A stretch of 64,000 bases of DNA from Neobacillus sp. YX16 (lineage in GTDB: Bacteria > Bacillota > Bacilli > Bacillales > Cytobacillaceae). The notes under the pieces were generated by a model. It saw nothing but the letters and a program-made list of their open reading frames with translations. It was not told where the DNA came from and searched no databases. Positions 47,217 to 57,056 of the stretch are shown here, piece after piece; position 1 is the stretch's first letter; the number at the start of each line of letters is the position of its first letter. Both the position numbers and the translations under genes were made by a program. The DNA is taken from assembly GCF_030123505.1 (NCBI RefSeq), contig NZ_CP126115.1:5718001-5782000 (forward strand). The letters run 5' to 3'.

Positions 47217-47540
47217 GTATTACTTCTCCTTGCTGACTTCTCCTTACTGCGTATGTTCGAAGCTAATCGGTGTTGTTATGTATAAAGAATGTCACCTCAT
47301 GGTAGTAATATCCTACCTTCGACATATAAAAAATCCATTTGAATACCAATTTATAACAATTATAAAAAAAAGTGCCCCTTTTATTCAATTGTAAAAAAAA
47401 TCACCAACACCTAGTGGAATCAAGACAAATTTTAACTTTTACATACTGATAATAGTGAATTTCACTGGTAAATGCCACCCAATTTTTAGCAATTCTTGAT
47501 TTCAGTTCCTTTGCCCTACAATATGATTTATCCAAATGAA

Positions 47541-47575
47541 GCAAAAGACCTCTACCATTAATATGGTAAAGGTCT
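47541..47575 (-). terminator. Terminator of the ger operon
   Basis: An AGACCT/AGGTCT outer and TACCAT/ATGGTA inner stem, followed on the minus strand by TTTTG. It lies about 85 bp beyond the gerC-type gene. Confidence 0.65.
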
Positions 47576-47576
47576 A

Positions 47577-47655
47577 AAGGGGGACAGGGGGACGGTTCTC
47601 CTGGCAATTACATTTAAACATGACCACAAGAACCGTCCCCCTGTCCCCTGTCCCC
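47577..47655. repeat. GGGGACGGTTCT-family bipartite palindrome (copy 6)
   Basis: GGGGGACGGTTCTCCTGG and CCACAAGAACCGTCCCC face each other over about 22 bp. The arms are extended by GGGGACA/TGTCCCC words repeated three times on the right. It lies against the 3' end of the ger operon. Confidence 0.85.
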
Positions 47656-47659
47656 TGTC

Positions 47660-48820
47660 TCACTTATTATTAAGCAGCGTATCGATCCCAGCGTTGATTT
47701 TATTTATGCTTTTTAAAGGTGCAATGTCCACATGGATGTCTTTTTTATTTAAGGTGGGGAATTTCCTGCTGGTTTGAAGCGACTTCCAATCATCGTGCAT
47801 AAATCGGTACATATAGTCCTCAAATTGATAAATATCCCCGCCGATTTTTTGACTTTTTAAATAGGCAGCATATACTTCTTTACGTATTTCTTCTTGAATC
47901 TGTCTCTTGATGCTTGGGGAGAGAATCTCTTTGCTAGATTCTCTGACAATGGCAGAGATTTTTATATCTAACCCGATCTGTATCCCATTTTGATCTTTCT
48001 TCACCTTTCTTTTCATCTTTGGGTTCAATAATTCGATTTGAACAAATGCTTCCTCGCCTGCACTTTTTTCACTAAAAATGACTGGTGACCGCACTGATTT
48101 GTTATTGACTCGAATAAAACCCTCAAGATCCTTTTCCGTTAAGTGACCCTTCAATTTTTCCCCTTTCATAAGATAAGCACCATTAAAAATAGTCACAGGC
48201 AATTTATCTTGATCCTTCAATATGATTGCATCATTCGTGGATATACTTGGCACCAGTATCGTTTTGGATGGTTCATGTAATTGATAAACAAGTCCCTGCA
48301 GCGACAAAGCTGGAATTGAGGAATCTTGCTGCTGCATGTATTCTGGCTGAACAACCCTAGCGTTGGTGTAGGCATAATTAAATGGAACCTTCGTGGTGAA
48401 AATCTTTTCAACCGGCTCCTCCGTACCGTAAACCCAGCCTGTTAGACGGATATTGAAATTCGTATCTAACGCCTCTACCGTTTTACTTAATCTGTTTTCT
48501 AATACGGACTTTCCAAAAACAAACACAGTTAGCTGATCGTAATTTACTGGAATTTGAATGCCATGGTAGATCTTAATAATCGCATCTTCCACCGTTTTTC
48601 CTTTTCCTTCGCCAAGCCAAACAGAGCTAGGTTGGTCACTTTTTCCCTGATCGGTTTTTGCAACGTTCGAAAAATCTAAGAACTGGAGTACCACGTGATA
48701 TTCATCATTCACATAGTCAATTCCAATCCCAACTGCATAGGCCTGGGATTGAATCTCAGGAATTTTAACACACCCCGTTAAAACAGTAAGAATACAGATC
48801 ATGTATAAAAATTTCCTCAT
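47660..48820 (-). CDS. Spore germinant receptor lipoprotein subunit (Ger(x)C family)
   Basis: 386 residues. Lipobox LTGCVKIPE puts lipid-Cys near residue 17. The family pattern is clear: AYAVGIGIDYVNDEYHVVLQFLDF, then WLGEGKGKTVEDAI and IPVNYDQLTVFVFGKSVLE, with a helical C-terminal domain. It is the outer-leaflet subunit of a germinant receptor in the spore inner membrane. Last gene of the ger operon, directly abutting the A subunit. Confidence 0.93.
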   Translation of the reverse strand: MRKFLYMICILTVLTGCVKIPEIQSQAYAVGIGIDYVNDEYHVVLQFLDFSNVAKTDQGKSDQPSSVWLGEGKGKTVEDAIIKIYHGIQIPVNYDQLTVFVFGKSVLENRLSKTVEALDTNFNIRLTGWVYGTEEPVEKIFTTKVPFNYAYTNARVVQPEYMQQQDSSIPALSLQGLVYQLHEPSKTILVPSISTNDAIILKDQDKLPVTIFNGAYLMKGEKLKGHLTEKDLEGFIRVNNKSVRSPVIFSEKSAGEEAFVQIELLNPKMKRKVKKDQNGIQIGLDIKISAIVRESSKEILSPSIKRQIQEEIRKEVYAAYLKSQKIGGDIYQFEDYMYRFMHDDWKSLQTSRKFPTLNKKDIHVDIAPLKSINKINAGIDTLLNNK

Positions 48821-50233
48821 TTATTCACCTGATCTCGTGCCATCTTTATTATGTAAAGCTGCAGTCCGTTTTTTCATAAAAGAAAAAGGAATGCGGAGAA
48901 AAGTATAGAGGATATCTCTACCATTCGGCGAAGAGATATCTGCTAATAAAGGAACCCCAAAGGACCTCAACCTTGTTAAATAAAGAAAAACGAACATGAG
49001 GCTGATGAAAAACCCATAAATCCCCATAAAGTAACTAAAGATGAGAACGAACACTCGTAAGAGAAAAATATTACCTGATAGAGACTGATTAACAAGAGTA
49101 AAGCTAGAAATGGCTGTGACCCCAATAACTACCAGCATGGTGGGTGATGTGATCCCCCCACGGATGGCTGCATCACCTATGATCAAGCCGCCAAGAACAG
49201 CAACGGTTTGTCCTATTCCCTTTGGCAAGCGTGCCCCACCTTCTTTAAATAACTCAAACATGACAAGCATGAGTAAGACCTCCATAAATGGTGAAAATGG
49301 CAATCCTAATCTTGAAACCGTAATCGTTGCAATGAGAGGAAGGGGCAATTGCCCTACATTATGTGTGATTAAGGCCGTATAAAAGCCAGGCAGAAACGTC
49401 GTCGTAAATAGACCTATAATACGCAGAGTTCTTTCCAAAGAAGCATAATAAAAACTCGTATTTTCATCTTCAGGGGTTTTAAAAAGAAAAGACAGATCGA
49501 TCGGTGCAATCAACGCTGTCGGGGCCCCGTCCACAATAATCGCAAACCTCCCTTGATTGATGGCCCCTGCGACAAAATCAGCTCTGCCTGTATAGTCAAT
49601 TAGGGGAACAAGCGTAAATTTATTATCCAAAATATGCTCCATCAGCATGGAGGAACTTGTTAGAATATCAATATCTAAAGCCGTAAGACGTGCTTGTATA
49701 TCTCTTAGAATCTCACTATTGATAATATCCTTTATATAAAGGAGAGAAATTCTTGTATTCGTTCTTTTGCCGATCGTGTAATCTTCTACCACTAAAGATT
49801 TCGTCTTTAACCTTTTGCGGATTAGTCCAAGGTTTGTCGTAATGTCCTCAACAAATCCATCCTTCGGTCCACGAACGGAAACCTCTGCCACCGACTCATC
49901 CGGCTGTCTGGAGGGAGATTTACTAATATCATAAAAAATAATCTTATCTCCAGGTGATACCACCATTAGCTTCCCTGAAAAAATGGCTTCCTCTATTTTT
50001 TCAGCATCGACTTCCTTTTTACTCATAACCTCCATCTGTAAAGATTGATAAATGGAGCTGGAAGTTTCCATAGAGGGCAATACAAACGAGGGAATCAGAC
50101 TCGTATCACTTAAGGGTTTACAATAGACAAAAATGGAAGATTTCCCCTTAGATTGTTCCTCTTTTATTTCGATATCAGAAGAATAGTTGAAAAGCTTCTG
50201 CAGGTTTTCAAAAGAGAAAAGATGTTCATTCAT
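48821..50233 (-). CDS. Spore germinant receptor A subunit (GerA/GerKA family)
   Basis: 470 residues. The cytoplasmic N-terminal domain contains VRGPKDGFVEDITTNLGLIR (near 124-143), a GerA family hallmark. Five or so membrane helices follow from about 285, with LPLPLIATITVSRLGLPFSP and the C-terminal hydrophobic set. It overlaps the upstream B-subunit gene by 4 bp and abuts the C-subunit gene. Expression is expected in the forespore; I did not identify the sigma-G promoter. Confidence 0.95.
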   Translation of the reverse strand: MNEHLFSFENLQKLFNYSSDIEIKEEQSKGKSSIFVYCKPLSDTSLIPSFVLPSMETSSSIYQSLQMEVMSKKEVDAEKIEEAIFSGKLMVVSPGDKIIFYDISKSPSRQPDESVAEVSVRGPKDGFVEDITTNLGLIRKRLKTKSLVVEDYTIGKRTNTRISLLYIKDIINSEILRDIQARLTALDIDILTSSSMLMEHILDNKFTLVPLIDYTGRADFVAGAINQGRFAIIVDGAPTALIAPIDLSFLFKTPEDENTSFYYASLERTLRIIGLFTTTFLPGFYTALITHNVGQLPLPLIATITVSRLGLPFSPFMEVLLMLVMFELFKEGGARLPKGIGQTVAVLGGLIIGDAAIRGGITSPTMLVVIGVTAISSFTLVNQSLSGNIFLLRVFVLIFSYFMGIYGFFISLMFVFLYLTRLRSFGVPLLADISSPNGRDILYTFLRIPFSFMKKRTAALHNKDGTRSGE

Positions 50234-51318
50234 GATTCAATCCTGCCTCCTGACCACTTCTTTTTATTCTTCCCGATATATAACGCCAAGATTGAGATTT
50301 GGATGGTTAAAAAAAAGAACGACAGAGGTCTGAAATATCCATAGATAATAGTAGAGAATGGGCTTTGATCAAATGGATAAATACAAGCGATAAAAATGAT
50401 ACCGTATAGGATCCTTACTACTTTTACATTCTCCCTTCCTTTGGTAAGAATTCGGGATGCGATGAATACAAATAAACTGATTCTAATCACTCCACCTGAA
50501 AGCCATTGATAAATCGCAAAAAAATCCGCGTGGGAAAAATATCGTCCAATGGAAATTAAACGCCACTCTTCATAAGCGGGATAACGATAATGTGAAGCCT
50601 GCTCAGGTCCAAACTCAACAATCGCTGCCATAGTAGGTCCTAGCGTTAACCCTATGATTAACAAACCAACAACGAATAATTGCTTTCTTGAAACGGCCTT
50701 TTGTAATACCGGAGTTAAAAAAATGATGATAAATAACTCTAAGATGGGTAAAGAAGTATAGAGAAGCCCCTTCGTCATTGGTAAATAGCCATCCGTAAAC
50801 AATGGGAATAACAGTTCATAATGCTTTTTCTTGATATTGGCAAATGAAATAAAAAATCCTAAGAATAGAACGATGGGACAGAGAATACTGCTTAAGAGCC
50901 CAATGGAAAACAAGCCAGACTCCGTACAGAGCAAACAGAAAATGAGTAAGACAAGAGCCAGTGTAAAACTGTTAAATCCTTGCATGTAGCTCAATTGTGA
51001 CCAATAAATGATATCCTGCGCCGTCACAAAAGCATCAATCAGCATATAAATGGCTAATGGTAATAGCAGGAGGTAATAACTAAGCTTGCTCCCGTGATCC
51101 TTTAATAGCTGAATAATGGAATGCTTGTTTACGATCGCGACAATCTTGTATAGAACGTAAATCCATAAAGGCAGGATGATAATCGTTACGAGGATACTAA
51201 TCCAAGAATCCCTTTTGGCTGTCGTTAACAGAAAAGGAATAATCTCCACATGTGCAAACAAGCCCACAGAAAGTAAAATGATGTACACGATAGAAATAAA
51301 TCTTAACGTATTCTGCAT
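50230..51318 (-). CDS. Spore germinant receptor B subunit (GerB/GerKB permease family)
   Basis: 362 residues, about ten membrane helices, amino-acid-permease-like fold. Family-typical words include QDIIYWSQLSYMQGF. It is the first gene of the operon, giving the order B-A-C instead of the more common A-B-C or A-C-B. It should carry much of the germinant-binding site; the germinant cannot be read. Confidence 0.93.
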   Translation of the reverse strand: MQNTLRFISIVYIILLSVGLFAHVEIIPFLLTTAKRDSWISILVTIIILPLWIYVLYKIVAIVNKHSIIQLLKDHGSKLSYYLLLLPLAIYMLIDAFVTAQDIIYWSQLSYMQGFNSFTLALVLLIFCLLCTESGLFSIGLLSSILCPIVLFLGFFISFANIKKKHYELLFPLFTDGYLPMTKGLLYTSLPILELFIIIFLTPVLQKAVSRKQLFVVGLLIIGLTLGPTMAAIVEFGPEQASHYRYPAYEEWRLISIGRYFSHADFFAIYQWLSGGVIRISLFVFIASRILTKGRENVKVVRILYGIIFIACIYPFDQSPFSTIIYGYFRPLSFFFLTIQISILALYIGKNKKKWSGGRIES

Positions 51319-51368
51319 GTATACAGTTCCTTTTTTCCATATTATTCATCTTAGGAGCAAAACCTATG

Positions 51369-51450
51369 CATGGGGGACATGGGGACGGTTCTTCTGGCTT
51401 TTTTTGTTTAATCTGGTCCACAAGAACCGTCCCCACGGACTCCACGGACT
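51369..51450. repeat. GGGGACGGTTCT-family bipartite palindrome (copy 7)
   Basis: ATGGGGACGGTTCTTCTGG and CCACAAGAACCGTCCCCACGG face each other over about 25 bp. This is the same layout as copy 6, so the ger operon is bracketed by matching elements. Confidence 0.85.
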
Positions 51451-51471
51451 TCACTCAGATCAAAAAAGCAC

Positions 51472-51551
51472 AAAAAAAAGAGAGCGGCGAACCACTCACT
51501 TACTCAGTTTAGTGATTGAAAATACCCCTCTTTTTTGTTCGCCTATTGCTC
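51472..51551 (-). terminator. Terminator of the VOC gene
   Basis: A long structure: AGAGC and GGCGAAC on one side pair with GTTCGCC and GCTCT, enclosing a second small hairpin. It is followed on the minus strand by eight T. Confidence 0.7.
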
Positions 51552-51558
51552 TATTCAC

Positions 51559-51927
51559 TTATCTTTCTACTAGTTCTAGCTTCTCACCATTCGGACCTTG
51601 GAAAAAGGCGATTTTTACTGTACCATTTAAAATGCTTCGAGGTTCTTCATCTATTAATTTGACGCCTGCTTCTTTAAAGCGTACGAGCTCAGCTTCAATG
51701 TTTTCAACAGTAAAGGCCAAGTGGTTCACGATTCCTTCGTTTTCAACCGGGCCTCCGTAGACAAGTTCAACCTCTACACTCGGCTGCTCTGGAAAAAACA
51801 AAAAGGCAAGCTCAATCGTGTCATTTAACCACTCTCTATTTCTTAACTCTAAACCGAGAATGTTTTGATAGAACGCTAAAGACTCGTCCATGTCATTAAC
51901 CATAATCCCCACATGTTCCATTTTCAT
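51559..51927 (-). CDS. VOC-superfamily (glyoxalase/dioxygenase fold) protein
   Basis: 122 residues, the two beta-alpha-beta-beta-beta modules of a VOC metalloprotein. The metal ligands expected are His near 5 (KMEHVGIMV), His near 69 (NHLAFTV) and Glu near 118 (GEKLELVE). Size and motifs resemble methylmalonyl-CoA epimerase or lactoylglutathione-lyase-like proteins, so the substrate is open. Monocistronic with its own terminator. Confidence 0.88.
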   Translation of the reverse strand: MKMEHVGIMVNDMDESLAFYQNILGLELRNREWLNDTIELAFLFFPEQPSVEVELVYGGPVENEGIVNHLAFTVENIEAELVRFKEAGVKLIDEEPRSILNGTVKIAFFQGPNGEKLELVER

Positions 51928-51952
51928 AATACATTCCTCCTAAAGTAAAAGT

Positions 51953-52083
51953 GCCATAGGGACGGTTCCTACGGTTCTCCCCCAATTAACTGCCAAATGA
52001 TAACCGCTGCCACACCTGGAAATTCTTATTTGCTAAGGAACCCGAAGAGGAAAAAAACCAGCAGAACCGTCCCCACGGTCACC
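51953..52083. repeat. GGGGACGGTTCT-family half-sites (copy 8)
   Basis: TAGGGACGGTTCCTACGGTTCTCC at 51956-51979, with a doubled CGGTTC, and CAGAACCGTCCCCACGGTCAC at 52062-52082, which reaches the HAD gene's stop codon. Confidence 0.75.
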
Positions 52084-52888
52084 CCAATACTAATTTTTCA
52101 ATCGCATAAGCTACTCCATTTTCATTATTGGATAATGTATGGAACTGAGCTACTTCTTTTACAACAGATACGGCATTGCCCATTGCCACTCCACAGCCAG
52201 CATACTCAACCATACTAAGGTCATTCTCGCCATCCCCGATGCAGATGACTTCTTCCTGTTTAATCGAAAGTTTTTCGGCAAGTAGTCTTACTGCATTTCC
52301 TTTGCTGACACTAGGGTCAAGGATTTCCAAGAAGAACGGAGTACTTTTAACGAACGTATATTTATCCCAGAATGATTCAGGGATGTTTGCTATGATCGTG
52401 TTCAAACGTTCCGGTTCATCAATAAACATTACCTTTGGAATAAGCATGTCCTTTGGCACTTCATCAATCGGCAGGTAATGGAGAGGAATTTGATTGATAT
52501 GGGCTTCATGAATAGTGTACTGGCTTATCTCTCGATTAGGTGTATATAGATTTTCTGTATCAAAGAAATGGAGCGGTGAATTGAGCTTTAGGCTTAATTC
52601 GTGTAGTTCTTCTAAGTTTTCGTATGCTAAGGTAATTTGGGATTCTACATCCTTAGAGTATGTATTTTGCACAAGAGCACCATTAAAGGTAATCACAAAG
52701 TCCTCTTCATCATTTAATTTCAATTCCTCAATAATCGATTGGACACCAACAATTGGCCTCCCCGTACAAATGACCACCTTCACTCCTTTAGCTTTAGCAG
52801 CTTGAATGGCGTCATTTACTTCCTTTGTAATTTCCTTTCGATCATTCATCAGCGTTCCATCAATATCAATTGCCACTAATTTATACAA
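52079..52888 (-). CDS. HAD-superfamily Cof-type phosphatase
   Basis: 269 residues from a TTG at 52888 with a strong TTAGGAGG upstream; the longer frame adds 36 unrelated residues. Motif I is VAIDIDGTLMND (nucleophile Asp), motif II VVICTGRP, and motifs III/IV KGNAVRLLAEKL with GDGENDLSMVEYAG. The type-II cap domain lies between. Cof/YidA-type HADs dephosphorylate sugar phosphates or flavin/PLP-like compounds; the substrate is not predictable. The gene's 3' end runs into repeat copy 8. Confidence 0.92.
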   Translation of the reverse strand: MYKLVAIDIDGTLMNDRKEITKEVNDAIQAAKAKGVKVVICTGRPIVGVQSIIEELKLNDEEDFVITFNGALVQNTYSKDVESQITLAYENLEELHELSLKLNSPLHFFDTENLYTPNREISQYTIHEAHINQIPLHYLPIDEVPKDMLIPKVMFIDEPERLNTIIANIPESFWDKYTFVKSTPFFLEILDPSVSKGNAVRLLAEKLSIKQEEVICIGDGENDLSMVEYAGCGVAMGNAVSVVKEVAQFHTLSNNENGVAYAIEKLVLG

Positions 52889-53025
52889 ATTATGTCCTCC
52901 TAAATCTTGGTTGTCAGTAAAGCCTATTCCTATACTACAAGAAGGACATTTAATAATCCAGGCTATTTCAAGAATGATTACCACCCATTTCCACAATACT
53001 CACTGCAAAACCATTCAATACGTTT

Positions 53026-53085
53026 TACCTATTACAAACCTCAATCTTCGAAAAAACTCGGGGAATAACAGGCACGGATATTAAA
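53026..53085 (+). repeat. CTATCAATCTTCGAC-family dispersed repeat (copy 3)
   Basis: TTTTACCTATTACAAACCTC then AATCTTCGA and GGCACGGATATTAAA. Similarity to the 61616 copy extends about 30 bp further upstream. Confidence 0.65.
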
Positions 53086-53193
53086 TTAAATAAAAACTCT
53101 CTCATTAATTTCTAATGATTCTATCCTATTATTCTCATATTCGCTGGATATAGTGAAAGTATAGAAAAAATCAGAAACAAGGAGGAAATGGAA

Positions 53194-53676
53194 ATGAAAA
53201 AGAAGATAGTTATTGGTGGTTTATCAGCATTATTGATTTTTGGCGGTGCAGCGGCCGTGGGAGCTTCAAAAAGCGGTACTCAGCCAGATGATTCTATTCA
53301 TTCAGATGACAAAAATACTTCTAATACGGTGGATCTAAAAAACTTATCTGCCATTTTCGCAGGACAAGAGATTGAGTTAGAAACCGAGCATGGTAAAACT
53401 TTATATAAAGTAGAGACAGATGATGATAGCAACAATTCTTCTAATCAGCCGACCAACGGTTCAACTTTATCCGTTGAGGAGGCAGCAAAAATAGCACTTA
53501 ACAAAGTTAGTGGAAAAATCACTGAAGTTGAAAAAGAATGGGAACATGGCAAACTCGAATTTGATTTTGAAATTCAGACTAATCGTGGTGAAGCAGACGT
53601 TCGGGTTGATGCCCAAACAGGTGATGTAACGAGAGTTGAGTTTGACGATGATGATGACCGTGATGCTGTTCTCTAA
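53194..53676 (+). CDS. Exported PepSY-domain protein
   Basis: 160 residues from the ATG at 53194, 8 nt after AGGAGG; the ATG two codons earlier is too close. A signal peptide covers about 1-25 (KKIVIGGLSALLIFGGAAAV). An Asp/Asn/Ser-rich linker leads to one PepSY domain (about 95-155) with LSVEEAAKIALNKVSGKITE and RVDAQTGDVTRVEFDDDDD. PepSY domains often inhibit or regulate secreted peptidases. No lipobox Cys. Confidence 0.88.
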   Translation: MKKKIVIGGLSALLIFGGAAAVGASKSGTQPDDSIHSDDKNTSNTVDLKNLSAIFAGQEIELETEHGKTLYKVETDDDSNNSSNQPTNGSTLSVEEAAKIALNKVSGKITEVEKEWEHGKLEFDFEIQTNRGEADVRVDAQTGDVTRVEFDDDDDRDAVL

Positions 53677-53689
53677 GTGCTATTAAATG

Positions 53690-53727
53690 ATAAAAATCTC
53701 TTAGGTGAAAAACCGGGAGATTTTCTT
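53690..53727 (+). terminator. Terminator of the PepSY gene
   Basis: AAAATCTC/GAGATTTT stem ending in a short T tract, 15 bp after the stop codon. Confidence 0.65.
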
Positions 53728-53844
53728 ATATACAAAACCTACTCTCCTACACACCAAGGGGAAACTCACCTTTCAGGAGGATTTAAGTAAACCTGTTTCC
53801 AGACGTAATAATCGTTATTTCGACCAATTCCTTAATAAAATAAT

Positions 53845-53930
53845 CAAATCAAACGATTGATTAAAATTACCTTATCCCTTTTAATAGATGATTTTTGAAT
53901 ATTTTCTAGGAAATTTTTTGTCGAGGAATG
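53845..53930 (+). repeat. TTCTTGTCGAGGAA-family dispersed repeat (copy 4)
   Basis: It starts with the palindromic AATCAAACGATTGATTAAAA word also seen before copy 1. It then has CCTTATCC and TTTTTTGTCGAGGAA. Degenerate but in the same order as the 9.6-kb copy. Confidence 0.5.
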
Positions 53931-53977
53931 GGTATTTTATTGTCCGCTAGGTCTCAACAATTTTCATCATGTGTTCA

Positions 53978-54037
53978 TTCGGGACGGTTCTCCTGGCCTT
54001 TAGTTATAACGATGACCACAAGAACCGTCCCCCTGGA
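53978..54037. repeat. GGGGACGGTTCT-family bipartite palindrome (copy 9)
   Basis: CGGGACGGTTCTCCTGG and CCACAAGAACCGTCCCCCTGG face each other over about 22 bp. It occupies the place where the 5' end of a thiamine-type gene should be. Confidence 0.85.
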
Positions 54038-54038
54038 C

Positions 54039-54533
54039 ATGGACACCCCAAATCTCTTAGGGCTTCATGAATTTAAAGCTTTAGCCTTTCAAATGAACGA
54101 AATTTGTCAGTATCATGATGTCCCGTTTATCATCAATCAAAATATTTATGCAGCAGCTGAACTAGGACTAGCCAATATTCATTTATCCATGTCGAATTTA
54201 AGAAAATATCAACGTGATTTGTGTTCATTTAGCGTGATTGGTGCATCTGTCCATTCAGTAAAGGAAGCAAAAGAGGCTGTATCCTTAGGGGCTGACCGTT
54301 TAATTGCAGGTCATATTTATTCAACAGATAGTAAAAAGGGAGTACCTCCGAGAGGACTCTCCTTCCTGAAAGATGTATGCGATTCGGTCAGTATTCCGGT
54401 ATATGCCATTGGCGGAATCAAAAGAACTCACGTTAAAGAAATACGAGCAGCAGGTGCGGCGGGTTTTTGTATTATGTCTGAAGCAATGACCAGTCCTCAT
54501 CCCGTTGAACTGGCAAAGCACTTTAGCATTTGA
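54039..54533 (+). pseudogene. 5'-truncated TenI/ThiE-family gene
   Basis: 165 codons remain. The C-terminal two-thirds of the barrel is well preserved: NIHLSMSNLRK, IGASVHSVKEAKEA, GADRLIAGHIYSTDSKKGVPPRGL, YAIGGIKRTHV and AGAAGFCIMSEAM, as in TenI thiazole tautomerase. The first about 50-60 residues with the phosphate-site strand are missing, and the frame is abutted by repeat copy 9, whose reading would give nonsense residues. No ribosome-binding site precedes the available ATG. It sits opposite thiC, so it may be a leftover of thiamine genes. Confidence 0.75.
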
Positions 54534-54703
54534 ATTATTGAAGTTTTTACGTGTGGAAAAAAGAAGCATTAATTAATGTAATAACAGATGTAAAAATGCC
54601 AGAAACAAAACACTATTAAAGTTGCTTGTTAAGCTGACAGGTTTGTTGAAGAAGAAATTCATATAAAAAAGAGGTTGAATTGTATCAAAGCACCTAATCC
54701 GCA

Positions 54704-54739
54704 GAAAAAAGAAAGCACTTGAATTCAAGTGCTTTCTTT
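54704..54739 (-). terminator. Terminator of thiC
   Basis: A perfect palindrome, AAAGAAAGCACTT/AAGTGCTTTCTTT around GAATTC. On the minus strand the T run continues (TTTCTTTTTTC). Confidence 0.75.
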
Positions 54740-54814
54740 GGAAACCCTAATACCCGATTAAATTGGATCTAGTGGAAGAATAGAAATCTTATTTACGAAG
54801 AATCCCAAAGAGAA

Positions 54815-54843
54815 AAAAGCCATCAGAACCGTCCCCCAGGTAC
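54815..54843. repeat. GGGGACGGTTCT-family half-site (copy 10)
   Basis: AGCCATCAGAACCGTCCCCC, directly behind the thiC stop codon. The 5' words match copy 2 (AGCCATTAGAACCG). Confidence 0.7.
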
Positions 54844-54845
54844 AT

Positions 54846-56669
<1,824 letters not shown>

Positions 56670-56682
56670 TTAGACAATAAAA

Positions 56683-56857
56683 AAGGCCCTGAATGAAATT
56701 CAGAACCTGGAACTGCCATAAAAAAGTAGTCAAAACCTGCACATTGAAGTGCATAACTTTGACACTACTTCCCTACGCTGGTATCACCCAGATCAGGTTC
56801 AAAGGGTCGAAGAAATTTGCCTTCTTCTCTCAGTCCAAGCCATTGGACACCCCTAGT
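56683..56857 (-). promoter_or_regulatory. TPP riboswitch with terminator platform
   Basis: Read on the minus strand, the aptamer (56857 to about 56763) has the conserved CTGAGA and GAACCTGATCTGG...ATACCAGCG elements and the closing GGGGTG/CCC stem. The expression platform is a terminator, AGGTTCTGAAT/ATTCAGGGCCT followed by TTTTTT (about 56683-56708). With TPP bound, thiC transcription should stop. Between 56858 and 56991 I see only the promoter region. Confidence 0.95.
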
Positions 56858-56991
56858 AGACTACTAAAACACTATATTCAGCTTTCTTGTAAAGATTACC
56901 ACATGTATCTAAATTATGGAAGGACATTTCCCTTATTCGAAATGACTTGCGAGAGGTAAAGGGATAAAGTATGAAAAAGACTATCATTTTC

Positions 56992-57056
56992 TACCTATCT
57001 AAAAGCCTATCAATCTTCGACAAAAAACGGGGAGTGACCACAGGCACAGGAATTTA
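56992..57056 (+). repeat. CTATCAATCTTCGAC-family dispersed repeat (copy 4)
   Basis: CTACCTATCTAAAAGCCTATC, AATCTTCGAC and GGGGAGTGACCACAGGCAC. Its TTTAGAT end overlaps the 3' end of the SurA-type lipoprotein gene and supplies part of the stop. Confidence 0.75.

Larger units (their letters stand above)
47217..47659. other. Intergenic stretch upstream of essC and downstream of the ger operon
   Basis: No gene. It holds the AT-rich promoter region for essC, an unassigned conserved-looking stretch (47400-47520), the ger operon terminator and a long GGGGACGGTTCT-family repeat. A 68-codon minus-strand frame across it starts inside the repeat and is not credible. Confidence 0.5.

Noticed and set aside
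47401..47607. 68-codon minus-strand frame
   Set aside because: It starts inside the GGGGACGGTTCT repeat and has no ribosome-binding site.
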